64,000 nucleotides of DNA from Taibaiella sp. (lineage in GTDB: Bacteria; Bacteroidota; Bacteroidia; Chitinophagales; Chitinophagaceae). The position numbers were made by a program, and so were the translations under genes. Location: the NCBI GenBank assembly GCA_019739295.1, contig JAHHDV010000026.1, positions 62,001 to 126,000 of the forward strand, given 5' to 3'. A model generated the notes under the pieces. The model was given only the letters and a program-made list of their open reading frames with translations. It had not been told where the DNA came from and made no database searches. Shown piece after piece: positions 39,081-48,532 of this stretch. The number at the start of each line of letters is the position of its first letter. Positions within the stretch are counted from its first letter, which is position 1.

Positions 39081-39261
39081 ATCTCTTTCTGCGACGGGAT
39101 CCGGTGATGTCCTGTAACCCGGCAAAATTACTCCAATTTCTACAGGAAACGGAAATATATTGAAGGCTGAAGAAAGAAAGAAGTAGAATAGGTTTCTCCC
39201 GGCTCATTTGTCAGCCGGGAGCAGGAGAATGAAAGGCAACAGGCAAATGGGATTTTTTAAT

Positions 39262-39269
39262 TACATTTG
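39262..39269 (+). promoter_or_regulatory. -7 element, split-barrel gene promoter
   Basis: TACATTTG, exact TAnnTTTG match, 10-16 nt before the two possible start codons. Confidence 0.5.
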
Positions 39270-39285
39270 ATAAAACTTTATGGTT

Positions 39286-39726
39286 ATGAATGCTTCTATT
39301 GTAGAATTTATTGAAAACCAGACGGTAGCGACCATCTGCTGTGTGGACGAAACCGGTAGTCCATATTGTTTTAACAGCTTTTATTCCTTTGACAGCAATA
39401 AGTCCTGCCTTTATATCAAATCCTCGGCTATAGGTACGCACCATGGACCGATCATTCAGAAAAACCCGGATATTGCAGGTACCATTGTCATGGACGAACT
39501 GCATAAGATTCAGGTGAAAGGCATCCAGTTTACCGGGAAGATTACTAAAAATGACCTCTTCAATGTAGCCGCCGCCATGCACTATCATACCCGTCATCCG
39601 ATGGCGATGGCAGTACCGGGAGAACTTTGGACCATTCAGATGCAGTCCGTCAAATACACGGACAATTCTATGGGATTCGGATCCAAGGTGCATTGGGAAG
39701 CTGAACACAAGGAGGATGAAAGCTAA
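39286..39726 (+). CDS. Pyridoxamine 5'-phosphate oxidase-like FMN-binding split-barrel protein
   Basis: About 146 residues; ATG 39,286 (MNASIVEFIENQTVATICCV) or ATG 39,280 could be used. The fold is suggested by VATICCVDETGSPYCFNSFY, YIKSSAIGTHHGPIIQKNP and VQVKGIQFTGKI, which follow the split-barrel pattern of General-stress-protein-26/YhbP-like proteins. No true PdxH substrate motifs are seen, so the substrate is unknown. Confidence 0.75.
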   Translation: MNASIVEFIENQTVATICCVDETGSPYCFNSFYSFDSNKSCLYIKSSAIGTHHGPIIQKNPDIAGTIVMDELHKIQVKGIQFTGKITKNDLFNVAAAMHYHTRHPMAMAVPGELWTIQMQSVKYTDNSMGFGSKVHWEAEHKEDES

Positions 39727-39764
39727 AACGGGACGGGCGGGATAGCTTATTGGTCATTAAACCT

Positions 39765-39772
39765 TACATTTG
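39765..39772 (+). promoter_or_regulatory. -7 element directly before the exported-protein gene at 39,777
   Basis: TACATTTG, exact TAnnTTTG match, ending only 4 nt before the ATG. Confidence 0.55.
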
Positions 39773-39776
39773 TATC

Positions 39777-40715
39777 ATGAGAACAAAGCTGATATCTGTT
39801 TTTCTTTCAAAAAAGAGCTATTGGATTTTATTGATCACGTTCGCCTGGACGGGACGGATGCATGCGCAGTCCGGGGACTCGGCGGTCAACGTTACTGATC
39901 CTTTCAGGGAAATCGTGAAACTCGAAGATTCCATGATCATCTATGCGGATTCCCTTCGTTTTGGTGTCATCATGGAAGAAAAGGCCCGGTTGAATGAGAA
40001 GTTTGTCCGGGCATTGCGCAAGGCACTGGATTATCCGAACTCCTATGAGTATCCCTTTGAAAGGCTGAAAGAATATATCCGCATCATCGTACCGGAAGAT
40101 AATTCTTTCCGTATATTTAACTGGGTCGTCCTGATCAATGAGTTCAGCAGAAGGTACTATGGCGCCATACAAATGAACAGCCCTGAACTGAAATTGTATC
40201 CTTTACTGGACTATTCAGAAGAGCTGGAATCCAATGGAAGAGCTTTGGATAAGCTAACCCACAAAGAATGGTATGGCGGTGAAATCTATAATATTTACAA
40301 GCTGCCCAATGTACTGGAAAACGGGCTGCCGGTGTATGCCGTATTCAGTTATAATAATAATGCCGTTTACAGCAAGAAGAAGATCTTCGATCATATGGTT
40401 GTTACAGAACAGGGGCCCGTATTCGGGCTGCCGATCATTGTAACTCCGGAGGCTACCATTAACCGGCTGATCGTGGAATATAAGAAAGAAGCATTTGTCA
40501 ACCTGAACTTCAATAAGGATGAACAAAAAGTAATCTTTGATCGGGTCTCTTCCGAAATAGGCGATCCTACCAAGCGGTTTACTTATGTGCCAACAGGACA
40601 TATGGACGGCTTCCAGCTGAAGGAAGGAAAATGGCGTTTTGTACCGGATGCGATTCCTATTATGAAGCTGCAAGACGGACAGGCACCTATTGACGGCGTA
40701 TTCCCCAATCGATAA
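39777..40715 (+). CDS. Exported protein of unknown function
   Basis: About 312 residues from ATG 39,777, with a signal peptide (MRTKLISVFLSKKSYWILL..MHAQ). An ATG nine codons upstream is in frame but would overlap the promoter element. The mature part has no repeats or membrane segments; notable blocks are YEYPFERLKEYIRIIVPEDN, FRIFNWVVLINEFSRRYYGA and RFTYVPTGHMDGFQL. I recognise it only as a conserved-looking Bacteroidota protein of unknown function. The amidohydrolase gene follows 21 bp downstream. Confidence 0.65.
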   Translation: MRTKLISVFLSKKSYWILLITFAWTGRMHAQSGDSAVNVTDPFREIVKLEDSMIIYADSLRFGVIMEEKARLNEKFVRALRKALDYPNSYEYPFERLKEYIRIIVPEDNSFRIFNWVVLINEFSRRYYGAIQMNSPELKLYPLLDYSEELESNGRALDKLTHKEWYGGEIYNIYKLPNVLENGLPVYAVFSYNNNAVYSKKKIFDHMVVTEQGPVFGLPIIVTPEATINRLIVEYKKEAFVNLNFNKDEQKVIFDRVSSEIGDPTKRFTYVPTGHMDGFQLKEGKWRFVPDAIPIMKLQDGQAPIDGVFPNR

Positions 40716-40736
40716 CCTGACTATTGTTTTTCAATT

Positions 40737-41912
40737 TTGAAATCAGTACAGCATACCACTCCTTATTGGATCACAGCTGACCGGGTTCACAACGGGCTGG
40801 AATTCTATGAAGGTGAGGTTTTCCTTCAGATAGCACCGGACGGGACGATCCTGGATATTTCTTTTGTATCTCCTGAAGCTGATGTTCAGCAATACCAGGG
40901 ATGGATTGTTCCGGGATGGGTCAATGTACATTGCCACCTGGAATTGTCCCATCTGAAAGAAAGCATTCCCAGGAGAACCGGATTGCCGGATTTTTTGCTT
41001 CAGGTTATCAGCAAGCGGAACCTCATCCCGGAATCGAGGAAAAAAGAGGAACTTGTTTCATCTTTTCAAAAAGCAATAGAGAAGGGCATCGTAGCATTTG
41101 GAGATATATGTAATTCCGGGGATACGATCGCCCTCAAAGCACATTCGGGTCTTTACTTCCATTCTTTTGTAGAAGCTTTGGGCAAGGTGCCGGCACGGGC
41201 TGAACAAAGCTTTACATCTGCACATTCCGTTTACCGGGAGTTTTCGAAACTGGATGGTGGAAGTCATCAGACTTCTATTGTGCCTCATGCGCCTTACTCG
41301 ATTTCCGATGAGCTCTATCAGCGGATTGATGATTTCCAGGATGAAAGCCTGCTGAGCATTCATTCGCAGGAGAGCGCGGCAGAAACAGATTTGTTTCAGG
41401 TAGGAAAAGGGGATTTCCTGGATTTCTACCGGCAGATCGGCATTCCATCGGAAATGGCAGCAGCAAAAGGCCGGAGCTCCCTGGCCTGGATTTTGCAGCA
41501 AACCCGGGATACCCATCCTTTGATCCTGGTCCACAATACATTTATAGGGCTTTCGGATATTACAGCTATTCAGAACCGGGGCGCACCCACTTATCTCTGT
41601 CTTTGCCCCAATGCCAACCTCTATATCGAAGATAGGCTTCCTCCCATAGATTTATTGGCAGACCATTCCCTGAACCTGTGTATCGGTACGGACAGCCTTG
41701 CCAGTAATGATGACCTGTGCATATGGTCTGAGTTGAAAACCATCAGGCGGCATTTTCCTTCATTATCCTGGAGGCAGCTCATTTCCTGGGGAAGCTACGG
41801 CGGTGCACGGGCTTTGGGGATTTCGGACAGGTACGGCCAGATCAGGAAGGGCACAAAGCCCGGGTTGGTCCGGATAGATCCCGGATTGCTGTCGGCTACG
41901 AGGATTGCATAA
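40737..41912 (+). CDS. Amidohydrolase-superfamily deaminase
   Basis: 391 residues from a TTG start. Metal ligands are H65 and H67 in VNVHCHLELSHL, a histidine in VPHAPYSIS, another in LSIHSQESAAET and the aspartate in CIGTDSLASNDDL, the full set of the AtzA/TrzN/cytosine-deaminase branch. The short ELSHL and SLAxNDDLxxxxE blocks remind me of aminodeoxyfutalosine deaminases of menaquinone synthesis, but this is not certain and no other mqn gene is near. Obg follows 54 bp later. Confidence 0.8.
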   Translation: MKSVQHTTPYWITADRVHNGLEFYEGEVFLQIAPDGTILDISFVSPEADVQQYQGWIVPGWVNVHCHLELSHLKESIPRRTGLPDFLLQVISKRNLIPESRKKEELVSSFQKAIEKGIVAFGDICNSGDTIALKAHSGLYFHSFVEALGKVPARAEQSFTSAHSVYREFSKLDGGSHQTSIVPHAPYSISDELYQRIDDFQDESLLSIHSQESAAETDLFQVGKGDFLDFYRQIGIPSEMAAAKGRSSLAWILQQTRDTHPLILVHNTFIGLSDITAIQNRGAPTYLCLCPNANLYIEDRLPPIDLLADHSLNLCIGTDSLASNDDLCIWSELKTIRRHFPSLSWRQLISWGSYGGARALGISDRYGQIRKGTKPGLVRIDPGLLSATRIA

Positions 41913-41950
41913 ATTACAGATGCTGTAAGGACTTTGTCATATATTCTGAT

Positions 41951-41958
41951 TACTTTTG
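41951..41958 (+). promoter_or_regulatory. -7 element directly before obg
   Basis: TACTTTTG matches TAnnTTTG and ends 8 nt before the ATG at 41,967. Confidence 0.5.
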
Positions 41959-41966
41959 AAGCCATT

Positions 41967-42977
41967 ATGGATAGCGCCAATTTTGTAGATTATATCAGAA
42001 TCTTTTGTAGAAGCGGTCATGGCGGTGCAGGGAATATGCACTTCGCACGTACCAAGTACAATCCCCATGCAGGACCCGATGGAGGTGACGGAGGAAGAGG
42101 GGGTCATATCATCCTCAGGGGGAACCGGAATATGTGGACACTGCTTCCCTTAAGATATTACAAACACGTACATGCCGAAAATGGCGAACGCGGAGGGGAT
42201 AATAATAAGACAGGACGCAGCGGCAAAGATATCATTATAGATGTACCCCTCGGCACAATAGCCCGTGATGAGGAGACCGGGGAACAGGAAGCAGAGATAC
42301 TCTATCATGGAGAAGAAGTCATCTGGCTTCCCGGTGGAAGGGGCGGCCTGGGCAACAATAATTTTAAGACGGCTACCAACCAGGCTCCAGAATATGCACA
42401 ACCCGGAGAACCCGGTATAGAAGGATATAAGCTGATAGAGCTGAAAGTATTAGCTGATGTGGGTTTGGTAGGTTTCCCCAATGCCGGTAAATCAACCCTG
42501 CTTTCCACCATATCGGCAGCGAAGCCCAAAATAGCCAATTATGCGTTTACAACACTGACACCACAGCTGGGAATGGTGAGTTACAAGGGTGAGCACACTT
42601 TCTGTGTGGCAGATCTGCCCGGCATCATTGAAGGTGCCGCTGAAGGTAAAGGCTTGGGGTACCGGTTCCTGAGGCACATCGAGCGCAATTCCATCCTGCT
42701 GTTTTTAATACCTGCAGATAGTGAAGATCACCGCAGAGAATTTGAGATCCTGAGAAATGAGCTGGAACAGTTCAATCCTGAATTGCTGCATAAGAAATTT
42801 ATTATCGCCGTCAGTAAATCTGATATGCTGGATGAAGAGTTGAAAAAAGAGATATCCCAGCAGCTTCCTGATGATATTCCACATCTGTTTATTTGCAGCC
42901 TTACCCACGAAGGTATTGAAGCATTAAAAGCAGCACTTTGGAAAGCACTTGAAGAAGAAAATAAAGAATCAGTCTGA
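41967..42977 (+). CDS. obg: Obg/CgtA family ribosome-associated GTPase
   Basis: 336 residues from ATG 41,967 (MDSANFVDYIRIFCRSG), chosen over an upstream in-frame ATG because of the promoter element and family alignment. The glycine-rich Obg fold has GPDGGDGGRGGHIIL and PGGRGGLGNNNFKT; the GTPase domain has the P-loop GFPNAGKST near residue 169, switch region NYAFTTLTPQLG and DLPGIIEGA, and NKxD-like SKSD. The C-terminal OCT domain is absent, as in many Bacteroidota. An essential factor in 50S assembly. The next ORF starts at the base after its stop. Confidence 0.95.
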   Translation: MDSANFVDYIRIFCRSGHGGAGNMHFARTKYNPHAGPDGGDGGRGGHIILRGNRNMWTLLPLRYYKHVHAENGERGGDNNKTGRSGKDIIIDVPLGTIARDEETGEQEAEILYHGEEVIWLPGGRGGLGNNNFKTATNQAPEYAQPGEPGIEGYKLIELKVLADVGLVGFPNAGKSTLLSTISAAKPKIANYAFTTLTPQLGMVSYKGEHTFCVADLPGIIEGAAEGKGLGYRFLRHIERNSILLFLIPADSEDHRREFEILRNELEQFNPELLHKKFIIAVSKSDMLDEELKKEISQQLPDDIPHLFICSLTHEGIEALKAALWKALEEENKESV

Positions 42978-43502
42978 ATGAAACATATTCCATTCCCCCG
43001 GTCTAATGATTATGCGATGTATTATGATCAATATCTGGAAAAGATAGACCGGAATATACCGCTTTTGAAGCAGCTGAAAGATACAGCAAAGGAAGTAGTC
43101 GCTATGTATAAATCCTGGGATAAGGATCAGCTGCTCTACCGTTATGCAGCAGGGAAGTGGAGCAGGAAGGACGTGCTTCAGCATTTAGTAGACGTTGAAA
43201 GCGTATTTTCTTACCGGGCTATGCGCTTTTCCCGGGGAGACCAGACACCCTTATCTTTCTTTGATGAGAATGAATATGCGAGGTCAGCGCAAGCCGACAA
43301 AAAAAGTTTGCCTAAGCTTGTCCGTGAATATATGACAACACGTAATGCGACGATTGCCTTCTTTGACGGTCTCAGTAAACATAATATGCACCTCAAAGGG
43401 GTTGCCAGCCAATTTCCGATGAGCGTATCTGCCTGTGGTTGGATTATCCTTGCCCACGAGCGGCATCATATCCGTGTGCTGCAAGAAAGATACGGATTAT
43501 GA
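42978..43502 (+). CDS. DinB/YfiT-fold metal-dependent protein
   Basis: 174 residues starting at the base after the obg stop, so translationally linked. The four-helix DinB fold is indicated by KWSRKDVLQHLVDVESVFSY, RFSRGD and ILAHERHHIRVLQERY; the three histidines in QHLVD and AHERHH are the family metal ligands. Relatives act as thiol S-transferases or have no known role. Function here unknown. Confidence 0.8.
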   Translation: MKHIPFPRSNDYAMYYDQYLEKIDRNIPLLKQLKDTAKEVVAMYKSWDKDQLLYRYAAGKWSRKDVLQHLVDVESVFSYRAMRFSRGDQTPLSFFDENEYARSAQADKKSLPKLVREYMTTRNATIAFFDGLSKHNMHLKGVASQFPMSVSACGWIILAHERHHIRVLQERYGL

Positions 43503-43676
43503 GCAATAGGTGAGCGTCCCCCGTTCATTCTTACACTTAATGACCGATGCGACGGTTTGTTCGGCCGGCCGGTTTGTCTTTAATCCTGTCATTGTACGAA
43601 CGTACAGTCTTATTATACCTTTTTGCATGAATGACTGGCAGCATGAGATGCCTCCGGTCATTTTTTTCAAAAAATC

Positions 43677-43691
43677 TACGAAATATTTGTA
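43677..43691 (+). promoter_or_regulatory. BlaI operator 1
   Basis: TACGAAATATTTGTA, an imperfect dyad with TAC/GTA ends as in BlaI/MecI operators. Confidence 0.7.
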
Positions 43692-43695
43692 TTAT

Positions 43696-43710
43696 TACGA
43701 AATAATCGTA
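43696..43710 (+). promoter_or_regulatory. BlaI operator 2
   Basis: TACGAAATAATCGTA, 19 bp from operator 1; the arms TACGA and TCGTA are perfectly complementary. Confidence 0.75.
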
Positions 43711-43715
43711 GTTTT

Positions 43716-43730
43716 TACAAAAAAATCGTA
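43716..43730 (+). promoter_or_regulatory. BlaI operator 3
   Basis: TACAAAAAAATCGTA, 20 bp from operator 2 and 6 nt before the start codon. Confidence 0.7.
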
Positions 43731-43736
43731 ATTGAT

Positions 43737-44096
43737 ATGGAGAAATTAACCCAGCAGGAAGAAGAGGTAATGCAGGCTGTATGGAAAAATAACGGGGGCT
43801 TTGTCCGTGATTTCATGGAGCACATGCAGGATCCCCCGCCTTATACAACGGTGGCTTCTACCGTCAGGAATCTGGAAAAGAAAGGCTTCCTTTCTAACCG
43901 GAAAATGGCCAATAGTTACCTCTACATACCACTCATCAGGGAAGAGGATTATGCGAGAACGCATCTTTCCGGGTTTGTCCAGGATTATTTCAGGAATTCT
44001 TACAAGGAGTTGGTTGCTTTTTTCGTAAAAGATAAAAAGCTTTCACAAAAGGAACTGAAAGAAATTATTTCACTGATCGAAAAAGGAAAGAAATAA
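43737..44096 (+). CDS. BlaI/MecI-family transcriptional repressor
   Basis: 119 residues. The winged helix has LTQQEEEVMQAVWKNNGGFV, PPYTTVASTVRNLEKKGFL and MANSYLYIPLI; the dimerising C-terminal helix pair ends KELKEIISLIEKGKK. Members bind TAC-x-GTA dyads and are inactivated when a partner M56 protease senses a signal. Three such dyads lie directly upstream, so the operon is probably autoregulated. The M56 gene follows after 5 bp. No beta-lactamase gene is in the window, so the regulated output elsewhere is unknown. Confidence 0.93.
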   Translation: MEKLTQQEEEVMQAVWKNNGGFVRDFMEHMQDPPPYTTVASTVRNLEKKGFLSNRKMANSYLYIPLIREEDYARTHLSGFVQDYFRNSYKELVAFFVKDKKLSQKELKEIISLIEKGKK

Positions 44097-44101
44097 AGCT
44101 T

Positions 44102-45794
44102 ATGGAACTACTGAGCATATTATTCAAAATCAATGTTTCCCTGCTGATCTTTTACCTGGCTTACAGATGGGTACTGAGGAGGCTTACTTTCTATAATTTT
44201 AACAGGATATACCTGTTATCCGGTATCATGATATCTGCATTATTACCCTTTCTTCAGGGCAATGTTACGGTACGTACAGGAATCAGTAAGATGCAACAGG
44301 CAGTAGGTATGAATCCCGATGACCTGTTCATGTCTATGAAAGCATATCATTTTTGGGACCTGGAGACCATAGCCCTCTTTGTGTATTGGTCGGGCGTGTG
44401 CCTGATGAGCCTGATTTTTTTGATCCAGCTGGTATCACTGCTGTTGTTGTTTCTTCGAAGCAGGAAGGAAAGGCTCTTCGGATACAGTGTAAGAATCCTT
44501 CAGGAGCAATCTCAGCCTTTTTCATTCTTCAGGGGCATATTCATTAATCCTTCAAGGCACAGCCGGGAGGAGATGGTGTCCATACTTCAGCATGAAGAAA
44601 TCCATGTACGCCAGTGGCATTCCGTTGATGTCCTCCTTGGGGAGATCAAGCGGATCCTTTGCTGGTTCAATCCCGCTGCCTGGCTGATGCTTTCGGCGAT
44701 CAGGGAAAACCTGGAATTCATTGCAGACAGGAAAGTACTGCAGAATGGAATGGATGTCAAAGCCTACCAATACACTCTGCTTTCCGTACAGCAATCGGTA
44801 TCCCCGCAGTTGATTACCAATAATTTTAATTTTTCACATTTAAAACTCAGAATTACCATGATGAACAAACGTAAATCATCGGATCTGCACCTAATGAAAT
44901 ACTTACTGGCAGTTCCCGTAATCGCAATGGCAAGCATGCTGACCAATTATGCAAGTGCCCAGCAGGACAAAGACGCTTCAGACGCAACCATTACCATCAA
45001 TGGGACTGCCACATTTGACCTGGAAGAACTGGAGAACCTGTCCGATCAGGAGCTGGAGCAGAAACTCGGAATAAAAAAAGAAGATATTAAAACGGTAGAA
45101 ATAAGAAAAGATGCACCCGGTATCCTGGGCAGACCATACGAGGGTGATGATCATACGGATAGGGTAGAGGATAAAAGCATAACTGTGATGGTGAATCCAT
45201 TAGATGCTAGTCTTTACGAAGAAAAGGGTTTGAAAATATTAAAAATGGAAGCTCGACCGGGAGAACGTATGAACGGGGATCAAACTGCCGGCTTTACGGC
45301 GGCAGGAGTGAAATTATATAATGGAAAAAGGCGTTACTGATGAAAATGTCCGGCCCCTCTTTTATGTGGATGGCAGGATAGTAGAAGGAATCGAATATCT
45401 GGATCCTGAAAATATTCTGAAAATGACCGTACTGAAAGAAGGTTTTGCAAAAGAGTATGATCAAAATATAAAAGAAGGGCAGGGTATCGTCCTTATTGAA
45501 ACAAAAAGGGCCGGTACAAAATCCATATTATCCGGAAATGGCATGCCACATCAAAGCCCGCGTTCATTCAAGCTATACCCCAATCCGGCCAAAGATGTCC
45601 TGAACCTGGATGTCTACAGTGATCATCCTAACAATACGTATGAGATCTTTGATCCTCAGGGGAAGAAAGTGCTCAGCGGCAAATTAAGAAGTAAAAATCC
45701 CATCAGCATGGATGCGTTGAAAACGGGAACATATATCATTCAATTGATGATCGAGGGGAAGCCCGAATCCATGAAATTTGAGGTGGTGAAGTGA
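44102..45794 (+). CDS. BlaR1-like M56 sensor protease with plug-like segment and type IX sorting domain, one frameshift
   Basis: Multi-span membrane metalloprotease. Spans lie at about residues 7-22, 36-50, 90-122 and 268-285. The zinc motif is HEEIH (residues 164-168) in ILQHEEIHVRQWHSVD, with the downstream ligand glutamate in ENLEFIADRKVL. The frame breaks in the five-A run at about 45,322-45,326; removing one A joins KLYNGK to GVTDENVRPLFYVDGRIVEG. The joined C-terminal part has a TonB-plug-like block (PLFYVDGRIVEG, YLDPENILKMTVLKEG, GIVLIETKRA) and then a type IX sorting domain (SFKLYPNPAKDVLNLDVYSD, GKKVLSGKL, LKTGTYIIQLM, KFEVVK). As sequenced, two ORFs overlap by 20 nt and the second lacks a signal peptide, which favours one fused protein of about 563 residues. 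Confidence 0.8.
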
Positions 45795-45813
45795 TGAAAG
45801 CAATAAACAAGCA

Positions 45814-45851
45814 AACTCCTGAAGAACTTAGTTATTCTTCAGGAGTTTTTT
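45814..45851 (+). terminator. Intrinsic terminator of the BlaI/M56 operon
   Basis: A 13-bp perfect stem AACTCCTGAAGAA, eight-base loop, then TTTTATAT. Confidence 0.9.
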
Positions 45852-46167
45852 ATATGATTGTTTTAAATATAAAAATGATTTCCTGTTGCAATGCCTGGCT
45901 TTTGAATAAGCCTGGTTCCTAATTCCCGGGTTTTAGGGGACCACATTCTATTCGGGCAAGATATTCTCTTATCGATCAATTATTATTTTCAGCGGATCCG
46001 GATCTTGTGCGGAGATACCCCTGTAACGATCCAATAAAATTTCAACTTGTTTTTAAGCGATATCTTTTTCTTAACTACTGAAAACCAATGTTTTGGTAAA
46101 AGAAACGGAACAATATCTGCAACAACCTGTTTTCATAACTTTATTTTCCATATTTCCAAAATATTCC

Positions 46168-46175
46168 TACCTTTG
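46168..46175 (+). promoter_or_regulatory. -7 element, fusA promoter
   Basis: TACCTTTG, exact TAnnTTTG match, 35 nt before the fusA start. Confidence 0.6.
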
Positions 46176-46210
46176 CACCCTAAAATTAAAAAAAATAATA
46201 AATCATAATT

Positions 46211-48368
46211 ATGGCAGACTTACGCTTACAGCGCAACTTCGGAATTGCTGCTCACATCGATGCCGGTAAGACTACAACTACAGAACGTATTTTGTACTAC
46301 ACTGGGGTAAATCACAAGATCGGTGAGGTACACGAGGGAGGTGCTACAATGGACTGGATGGCTCAGGAGCAGGAACGTGGTATCACCATCACTTCTGCAG
46401 CTACCACGTGCTTCTGGAACTTCCCTACAGTACAAGGACAACCCACTCCGGATGCAAAAAAATATAAGTTCAATATCATCGATACTCCGGGTCACGTTGA
46501 CTTTACAGTAGAGGTGGAACGGTCTATGCGTGTACTGGATGGATTGGTGGCGCTTTTCTCAGCGGTAGACGGGGTAGAGCCTCAGTCTGAGACGGTATGG
46601 CGTCAGGCGAACCGTTATCGTGTGCCACGTATCGGATTCGTCAATAAAATGGACCGTATCGGTGCTGACTTCCTGAACGTGGTAAAGCAGGTTCGCGAGA
46701 TGCTGGGCGCAAAAGCGGTTCCGCTTCAATTGCCGATCGGCGCAGAAGATGATTTCAAAGGTGTGGTGGACCTGATCACGATGAAGTCCATCGTATGGGA
46801 TGATGCTTCCAAAGGAATGCAATATACTGAGGGTGAAGTACCTGCTGATATGTTAGAAGAAGCCGAGCAGTATCGTGCCGAGCTGGTTGAAGCTGTGGCT
46901 GAATATGACGATGCGCTGATGGAGAAGTTCTTCGAAGATCCGAATTCGATCTCTGAAGATGAAATCCACGAGGCTGTCCGTAAAGCAACCATCGATCTTT
47001 CGATTATCCCGATGTTGTGTGGTTCTTCTTATAAGAATAAAGGTGTTCAGAAAATGCTGGACTGTGTGATCCGTTACCTTCCTTCTCCTGTAGATATCGA
47101 AGCGATCGAAGGTTCTGACCCTAAAGATCCCGAGAAAAAAATTATACCGCAAGCCGGATCCGAAAGAACCGTTTGCTGCATTGGCTTTCAAAATTATGAC
47201 TGACCCGTTCGTAGGTCGCCTGGCATTCTTCCGCGTTTATTCCGGAGGTCTGGATGCAGGTTCGTATGTACTGAATGTGCGTTCCGGTAAGAATGAGCGG
47301 ATCTCCCGGATCATGCAGATGCATGCGAACAAGCAGAATCCTATCGACAGGATCGAAGCAGGTGATATCGGTGCGGCTGTAGGTTTTAAAGATATCAAGA
47401 CAGGGGATACGCTTTGTGATGAGAAGCACCCGATCGTATTGGAGAATATGTTCATTCCTGATCCGGTAATCTCTATCGCTATCGAGCCGAAGACACAAGC
47501 CGATGTGGATAAAATGGGTATGGCGATAGCCAAGCTGGTAGAAGAAGATCCTACATTGAGGGTAAAATCTGATGAAGAGACCGGTCAGACCGTATTATCT
47601 GGTATGGGTGAGCTTCACTTAGATATTATCCTGGACCGGATGAAACGTGAGTTCAAGGTAGAAGTGAACCAGGGAGCTCCCCAGGTGGCTTATAAAGAAG
47701 CATTCAATGCCAAGGTAACCCATCGTGAAGTGTATAAAAAGCAATCGGGTGGTCGGGGTAAATTCGCCGATATCCAGTTCGAGATCGGACCTGCTGACGA
47801 GGAATATTTGGCTGATGAGAAAAAACGGGAACTTCCAGTTCATCAATGATATCTTCGGGGGTTCTATTCCCAAAGAATTTATACCTGCGATCATCAAAGG
47901 ATTCGAAACGTCTATGAGTACAGGGGTGCTGGCAGGATATCCTGTTGAGTCTATGAGGGTAAGGCTATTCGACGGGTCTTTTCCACCAGGTGGACTCCGA
48001 CTCTATGTCCTTCCGAATTGTGTGCCAAGCAGGCATTCCGTGAGGCCGGTAAACTGGCTAAGCCGATCATCCTTGAGCCCATTATGAAAGTAGAGGTACT
48101 GACTCCTGACCAGTATATGGGTGATGTATCCGGTGATCTGAACCGCCGTCGTGCAATGCTTGAAGGTATGGATTCGAGAAATAACCTTCAGGTGATCAAG
48201 GCAAAAGTTCCGCTGAGCGAAATGTTCGGTTATGTAACACAATTGCGTTCACTGTCTTCCGGTCGTGCATCTTCCACTATGGAGTTCAGCCATTATGCAC
48301 AGGCGCCTAAGAATATCGAGGAGGAAGTAGTAGCCAAAGCAAAAGGCAGGAAAGCTGCTGCTGAATAA
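46211..48368 (+). CDS. fusA: Translation elongation factor G, four frameshifts
   Basis: GTPase driving ribosomal translocation. G1 is [16 protein letters not shown] (residues about 12-27), G3 is [20 protein letters not shown] and G4 [10 protein letters not shown]; domain II begins at [15 protein letters not shown]; domains III-V include [20 protein letters not shown] and domain [22 protein letters not shown]. The frame changes near 47,150, 47,825, 47,963 and 48,010; deleting one base at each restores EF-G sequence through [20 protein letters not shown] to a stop at 48,368 (about 717 residues). Essential gene, so sequencing errors. It stands alone, without rpsL, rpsG or tuf. Confidence 0.94.
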
Positions 48369-48413
48369 CCCATCTTTTTCAATCCCTGCTTTTGTGGGTA
48401 TTGATAAAAATAA

Positions 48414-48448
48414 AAAGAGCCTATCTCATTGCAGGTAGGCTCTTTGCT
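48414..48448 (+). terminator. Intrinsic terminator of fusA
   Basis: Stem AAAGAGCCTA / TAGGCTCTTT with a 12-base loop, then TGCTTATGG. Confidence 0.75.
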
Positions 48449-48532
48449 TATGGTAAAATGACACCTATACCGCCCATACCGGAATCATGGGCAAAAGCTT
48501 ATTCGCTTCCGGGTATAGGGGAAATCCCGGGA

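Larger units (their letters stand above)
43503..43736. promoter_or_regulatory. Regulatory region of the BlaI/M56 operon
   Basis: No gene. It contains three near-identical 15-bp dyad sites (43,677-43,691; 43,696-43,710; 43,716-43,730) just before the repressor start, and a further TGTAC/GTACA dyad around 43,596-43,609. The last site ends 6 nt before the ATG, so repressor binding would cover the promoter and start. Confidence 0.7.
45795..46210. other. Intergenic region before fusA
   Basis: No gene seen. It holds the terminator of the M56 operon (45,814-45,851) and the fusA promoter element at 46,168-46,175. Confidence 0.6.

Noticed and set aside
43737..45794. A beta-lactam resistance locus
   Set aside because: BlaI and an M56 protease are present but no beta-lactamase or penicillin-binding domain is seen; such pairs in Bacteroidota often have other roles.
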